Source: HRBIN01 sp038891515 (GTDB lineage Archaea > Thermoproteota > Nitrososphaeria_A > Caldarchaeales > Caldarchaeaceae). Taken from it: 7,323 nt of DNA. The stretch is taken from assembly GCA_038891515.1 (NCBI GenBank), contig JAWAEB010000075.1, positions 1 through 7,323 of the forward strand, in the 5' to 3' direction. Shown here one piece after another: positions 5,777-7,323 of this stretch. The notes under the pieces are model-generated. The model ran no database searches. It had not been told where the DNA came from and was given only the letters and a program-made list of their open reading frames with translations. Numbering within the stretch: the first letter of the stretch is position 1; every line of letters begins with the position of its first letter. The position numbers and the translations under genes were made by a program.

Positions 5777-5786
5777 TATTTAAATA
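5777..5786. promoter_or_regulatory. Palindromic TATA box shared by the CBS gene and rpl44e
   Basis: TATTTAAATA is a perfect 10-bp palindrome between two divergent genes. Its centre is about 34 nt from TTG 5815 of rpl44e on the plus strand and about 34 nt from ATG 5747 of the CBS gene on the minus strand. One TBP site could therefore serve both directions. No second TATA candidate is visible in this gap. Confidence 0.6.
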
Positions 5787-5814
5787 CCGATGTTCAGAAA
5801 GCTGGTGGTGGTCC

Positions 5815-6093
5815 TTGAAAGTTCCTGCCAAGGTGCAGACGTATTGTCCTAAGTGCAACAGCCACACCGAGCACACGGTCTCCCTCTATAGGAAGGGAAA
5901 GGAGAGGAAAATGGCTCTGGGTGCCAGGAGACATGAGAGGGAGCTACATGGGTATGGAGGGCAGAAATACCCTATTCAGAGGAAGAAATCCAAGACAACC
6001 GATAAAAAGACCCTCGTGCTCAAGTGCGGCAGCTGTGGTCGAATGGTGATGAGGGAGGGAGTTAGGCTCAAGAAGCTGGAGCTGGTGAGATAG
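5815..6093 (+). CDS. rpl44e: 50S ribosomal protein L44e
   Basis: This 92-residue zinc-binding protein of the archaeal/eukaryotic large ribosomal subunit lies near the tRNA exit site. It opens MKVPAKVQTYCPKC, as the family does, and binds zinc through C11-x2-C14 and C71-x2-C74. Between them are the basic segment HTVSLYRKGKERKMALGAR and a GYGGQKYPIQRKKSKTT stretch that contacts rRNA and the tRNA CCA end. It closes GVRLKKLELVR, the usual end, and is full length. The TTG start at 5815 gives exactly the family N terminus; the ATGs upstream in frame would add residues with no counterpart. A GGTGGTGGT run just before the TTG may serve as ribosome binding site. It is the first gene of a three-gene operon and is driven by the palindromic TATA box. 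Confidence 0.97.
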   Translation: MKVPAKVQTYCPKCNSHTEHTVSLYRKGKERKMALGARRHERELHGYGGQKYPIQRKKSKTTDKKTLVLKCGSCGRMVMREGVRLKKLELVR

Positions 6094-6095
6094 CT

Positions 6096-6299
6096 ATGTC
6101 GGAGGTAAGCTGGGAGAAGCTTATCCCCAAGCCATCCTCAAGATTCCTCCAGGTGGTCTGCAACGAATGCAGCAACAGACAGATAGTCTACGACTCGGCC
6201 AAGATACAGATCAAATGCAATGTCTGTGGATCAGTATTAGCCTACCCCAGGGGAGGTAAGGCGCACATCGTCGCTAAAGTTGAGAGAGTCTATGACTAG
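6096..6299 (+). CDS. rps27e: 30S ribosomal protein S27e
   Basis: The 67-residue zinc-ribbon protein of the small ribosomal subunit is full length. It opens with the family pattern WEKLIPKPSSRFLQVVC and carries C22-x2-C25 and C41-x2-C44 as the zinc site, with CSNRQIVYDSA between the two pairs and a C-terminal strand GKAHIVAKVERVYD. The ATG lies 2 nt after the rpl44e stop, and GGTGA at 6084-6088, inside the rpl44e end, is a suitably spaced ribosome binding site. Order and coupling match the conserved archaeal cluster rpl44e-rps27e-eif2a. Confidence 0.97.
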   Translation: MSEVSWEKLIPKPSSRFLQVVCNECSNRQIVYDSAKIQIKCNVCGSVLAYPRGGKAHIVAKVERVYD

Positions 6300-7077
6300 T
6301 GGAAAGGAAGTACCCCAATTGGGCGAGCTGGTGGTGGGACGCATATCTGAGGTGAAGGACTACGGAGCATATGTGACGCTGGAGGATTATCCGGGGGTTG
6401 AGGCCCTCATACATGTCTCGGAGATATCTCTCAAATGGGTGCGTAACATCAGAGACCATCTGAAGGAGGGTCAGAGAAACATCTTCAAAGTTATCAGGGT
6501 CAACCCAGAATCAATGCAGGTGGATGTGTCTCTTCGGCGTGTCTCCAAGAGAGAGAGGGAGAAAAAGCTGCTGGAGCTGAAGAAGAAGCAAAAGGTCCAG
6601 ATAATCATTAGAGGCATGATGGAGAGGGTTAAATCCATGTCCGACAACCCCCTGCCGAAGATGCTCGAGTCAGCCGGTGGAGACATACTCCAGCTTTACG
6701 GACTTTTGGAGGAGATAGCTGAGGGAAAGCCTGCCAAGGAGCTCTTCCCCTTCCTAGATGAAAAAGTAGTACAGGCACTAGAGGAGGCTGTGTCCGAGGA
6801 GATTAAGCGTAAAGAGGCTGTGATGAGAGGCGAAGTGGTCCTGAAGTGTGATGGTGGGCTTGGTGTTGAGGTGATAAGGAAGGCTGTGACTGAGTGTGAG
6901 TTGTTGGCGCAACCCGGTGAAGGCATTGAGGTTAGGACGAAAGGTGCGCCGGCCTATAGTGTGTGGGTTAGGGCTGCTACTGCTGAGAGGGCTTCCCAAC
7001 TATTAGAGGAGGTTTACAAAAAGTTGGAGGAAGTGATGGCACGTGAAGGCGGTATGGCTGAGATTAAAGCCGCTTAG
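6292..7077 (+). CDS. eif2a: Translation initiation factor aIF2 subunit alpha
   Basis: This alpha subunit of the archaeal aIF2 heterotrimer helps bring initiator tRNA to the small ribosomal subunit as a GTP-dependent ternary complex (261 residues). Residues 11-84 are the S1/OB RNA-binding domain (GELVVGRISEVKDYGAYVTL, then ALIHVSEIS, KWVRNIRDHLKEGQ and VDVSLRRVS). Residues ~85-175 are the helical domain, starting with a very basic run. Residues ~180-261 are the alpha-beta domain that binds the gamma subunit (GEVVLKCDGGLGVEVIRKAV and later SVWVRAATAERASQLLEEV). ATG 6292 overlaps the last 8 nt of rps27e; an in-frame TTG at 6280 would add four residues. Overlap implies coupled translation. In many archaea nop10 follows; here a convergent gene occupies that place and overlaps the last 14 nt. 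Confidence 0.96.
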   Translation: MTSGKEVPQLGELVVGRISEVKDYGAYVTLEDYPGVEALIHVSEISLKWVRNIRDHLKEGQRNIFKVIRVNPESMQVDVSLRRVSKREREKKLLELKKKQKVQIIIRGMMERVKSMSDNPLPKMLESAGGDILQLYGLLEEIAEGKPAKELFPFLDEKVVQALEEAVSEEIKRKEAVMRGEVVLKCDGGLGVEVIRKAVTECELLAQPGEGIEVRTKGAPAYSVWVRAATAERASQLLEEVYKKLEEVMAREGGMAEIKAA

Positions 7078-7323
7078 CTTGGCTATCAGCCCTCTCTATT
7101 CTGAAGAGTAAGGACCTACGCCTAACTATAACGGTCTTCCCCTCCGATTTTTGATATTTGGCGTTAACCTCCACATCCATGGGTAGAGGCTCCTGGGTCG
7201 TCTCAACCTCCAGCTCCCTCATGTTAGGGCCGAAATCCACATGCCTTCCCTTTCCCAGCTTAACCTCCATGCCGAAAATCTGGAACCCGCCTAGGGATTT
7301 TGGGGGCTCCTCGAGAACAGTCA
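7064..7323 (-). CDS. C-terminal part of an unrecognised protein (partial at right edge)
   Basis: The frame is open from the right edge to a TAA at 7064-7066. At least 85 codons are visible, and the start lies outside the window. I do not recognise the family. The visible part is charged and soluble, with no membrane helix or cysteines. It has a loop-rich start (LEEPPKSLGGFQIFGMEV), then alternating strands (KLGKGRHVDFGP, RELEVETTQEPLPM, DVEVNAKYQKSEGKTVIV), then a basic end RRRSLLFRIERADSQAKRL. The strand pattern suggests a beta-rich domain. An internal ATG at 7270 could give a 68-residue product, but the frame and similar composition extend unbroken upstream of it. It converges on the aIF2-alpha gene and overlaps it by 14 nt. 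Confidence 0.6.
   Translation of the reverse strand, partial: TVLEEPPKSLGGFQIFGMEVKLGKGRHVDFGPNMRELEVETTQEPLPMDVEVNAKYQKSEGKTVIVRRRSLLFRIERADSQAKRL

Noticed and set aside
5774..5789. The palindrome as a repressor operator rather than a TATA box
   Set aside because: It extends only 10 bp, its bases are those of a TATA element, and its spacing to both start codons suits TBP binding.
5347..5814. A long N-terminal extension of L44e starting at 5347
   Set aside because: The added residues are antisense to the CBS gene, and the L44e family N terminus (MKVP...) begins exactly at TTG 5815.
5748..5876. Upstream extension of the CBS protein to 5876
   Set aside because: It runs through the TATA box and into the start of rpl44e, and the added residues have no CBS-family counterpart.
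1..7323. CRISPR array, tRNA or rRNA gene, insertion sequence, toxin-antitoxin or defence system
   Set aside because: I saw no regularly spaced repeats, no tRNA-like cloverleaf, no transposase or nuclease motifs and no terminal inverted repeats; genes fill nearly all the space.

Overview
The window comes from an archaeon, probably a thermophilic TACK-lineage member. The evidence is a ribosomal protein L44e / S27e / translation factor aIF2-alpha cluster, TATA-type promoters 25-40 nt ahead of start codons with little or no leader, frequent TTG/GTG starts, and a homocitrate-synthase-like enzyme with a C-terminal RAM domain, an architecture I know from Sulfolobales. I cannot name the genus.

Layout. 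The left third is all minus strand: thioredoxin (2876-2469), a divergent polyprenyl synthetase (2420-1485), then a duplicated NitT/TauT-type ABC permease that starts at a TTG (1454) and stays open to the left edge. The last ~67 codons of that permease frame (positions 203 to 1) stop looking like a permease. They resemble the C-terminal end of a DUF1517-type protein, and GC content drops there from about 56% to about 40%. This in-frame chimera is the most unusual feature of the window.

The middle is plus strand: a small acidic unknown protein (2980-3267), a MntR-like metal-dependent regulator (3298-3798) with a candidate operator over its start codon, and the homocitrate-synthase-like enzyme (3886-5283). 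The thioredoxin and the small unknown gene diverge from a shared ~100-nt promoter region.

On the right, a two-CBS-domain protein (minus, 5747-5280) ends convergently against the synthase, the two stop codons sharing the four bases TTAG. It diverges from rpl44e across a perfectly palindromic TATA box. rpl44e, rps27e and the aIF2-alpha gene then run as a tight operon with gaps of 2 nt and -8 nt. A convergent, unrecognised partial gene enters from the right edge and overlaps the 3' end of the aIF2-alpha gene by 14 nt.

The genes do not form one pathway. They mix translation, lysine-type 2-oxoacid chain elongation, isoprenoid chemistry, redox, metal-responsive control and anion uptake, as in compact archaeal chromosomes. 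No tRNA, rRNA, CRISPR array, insertion sequence or transposase is visible, and no gap longer than 300 bases lacks a gene.
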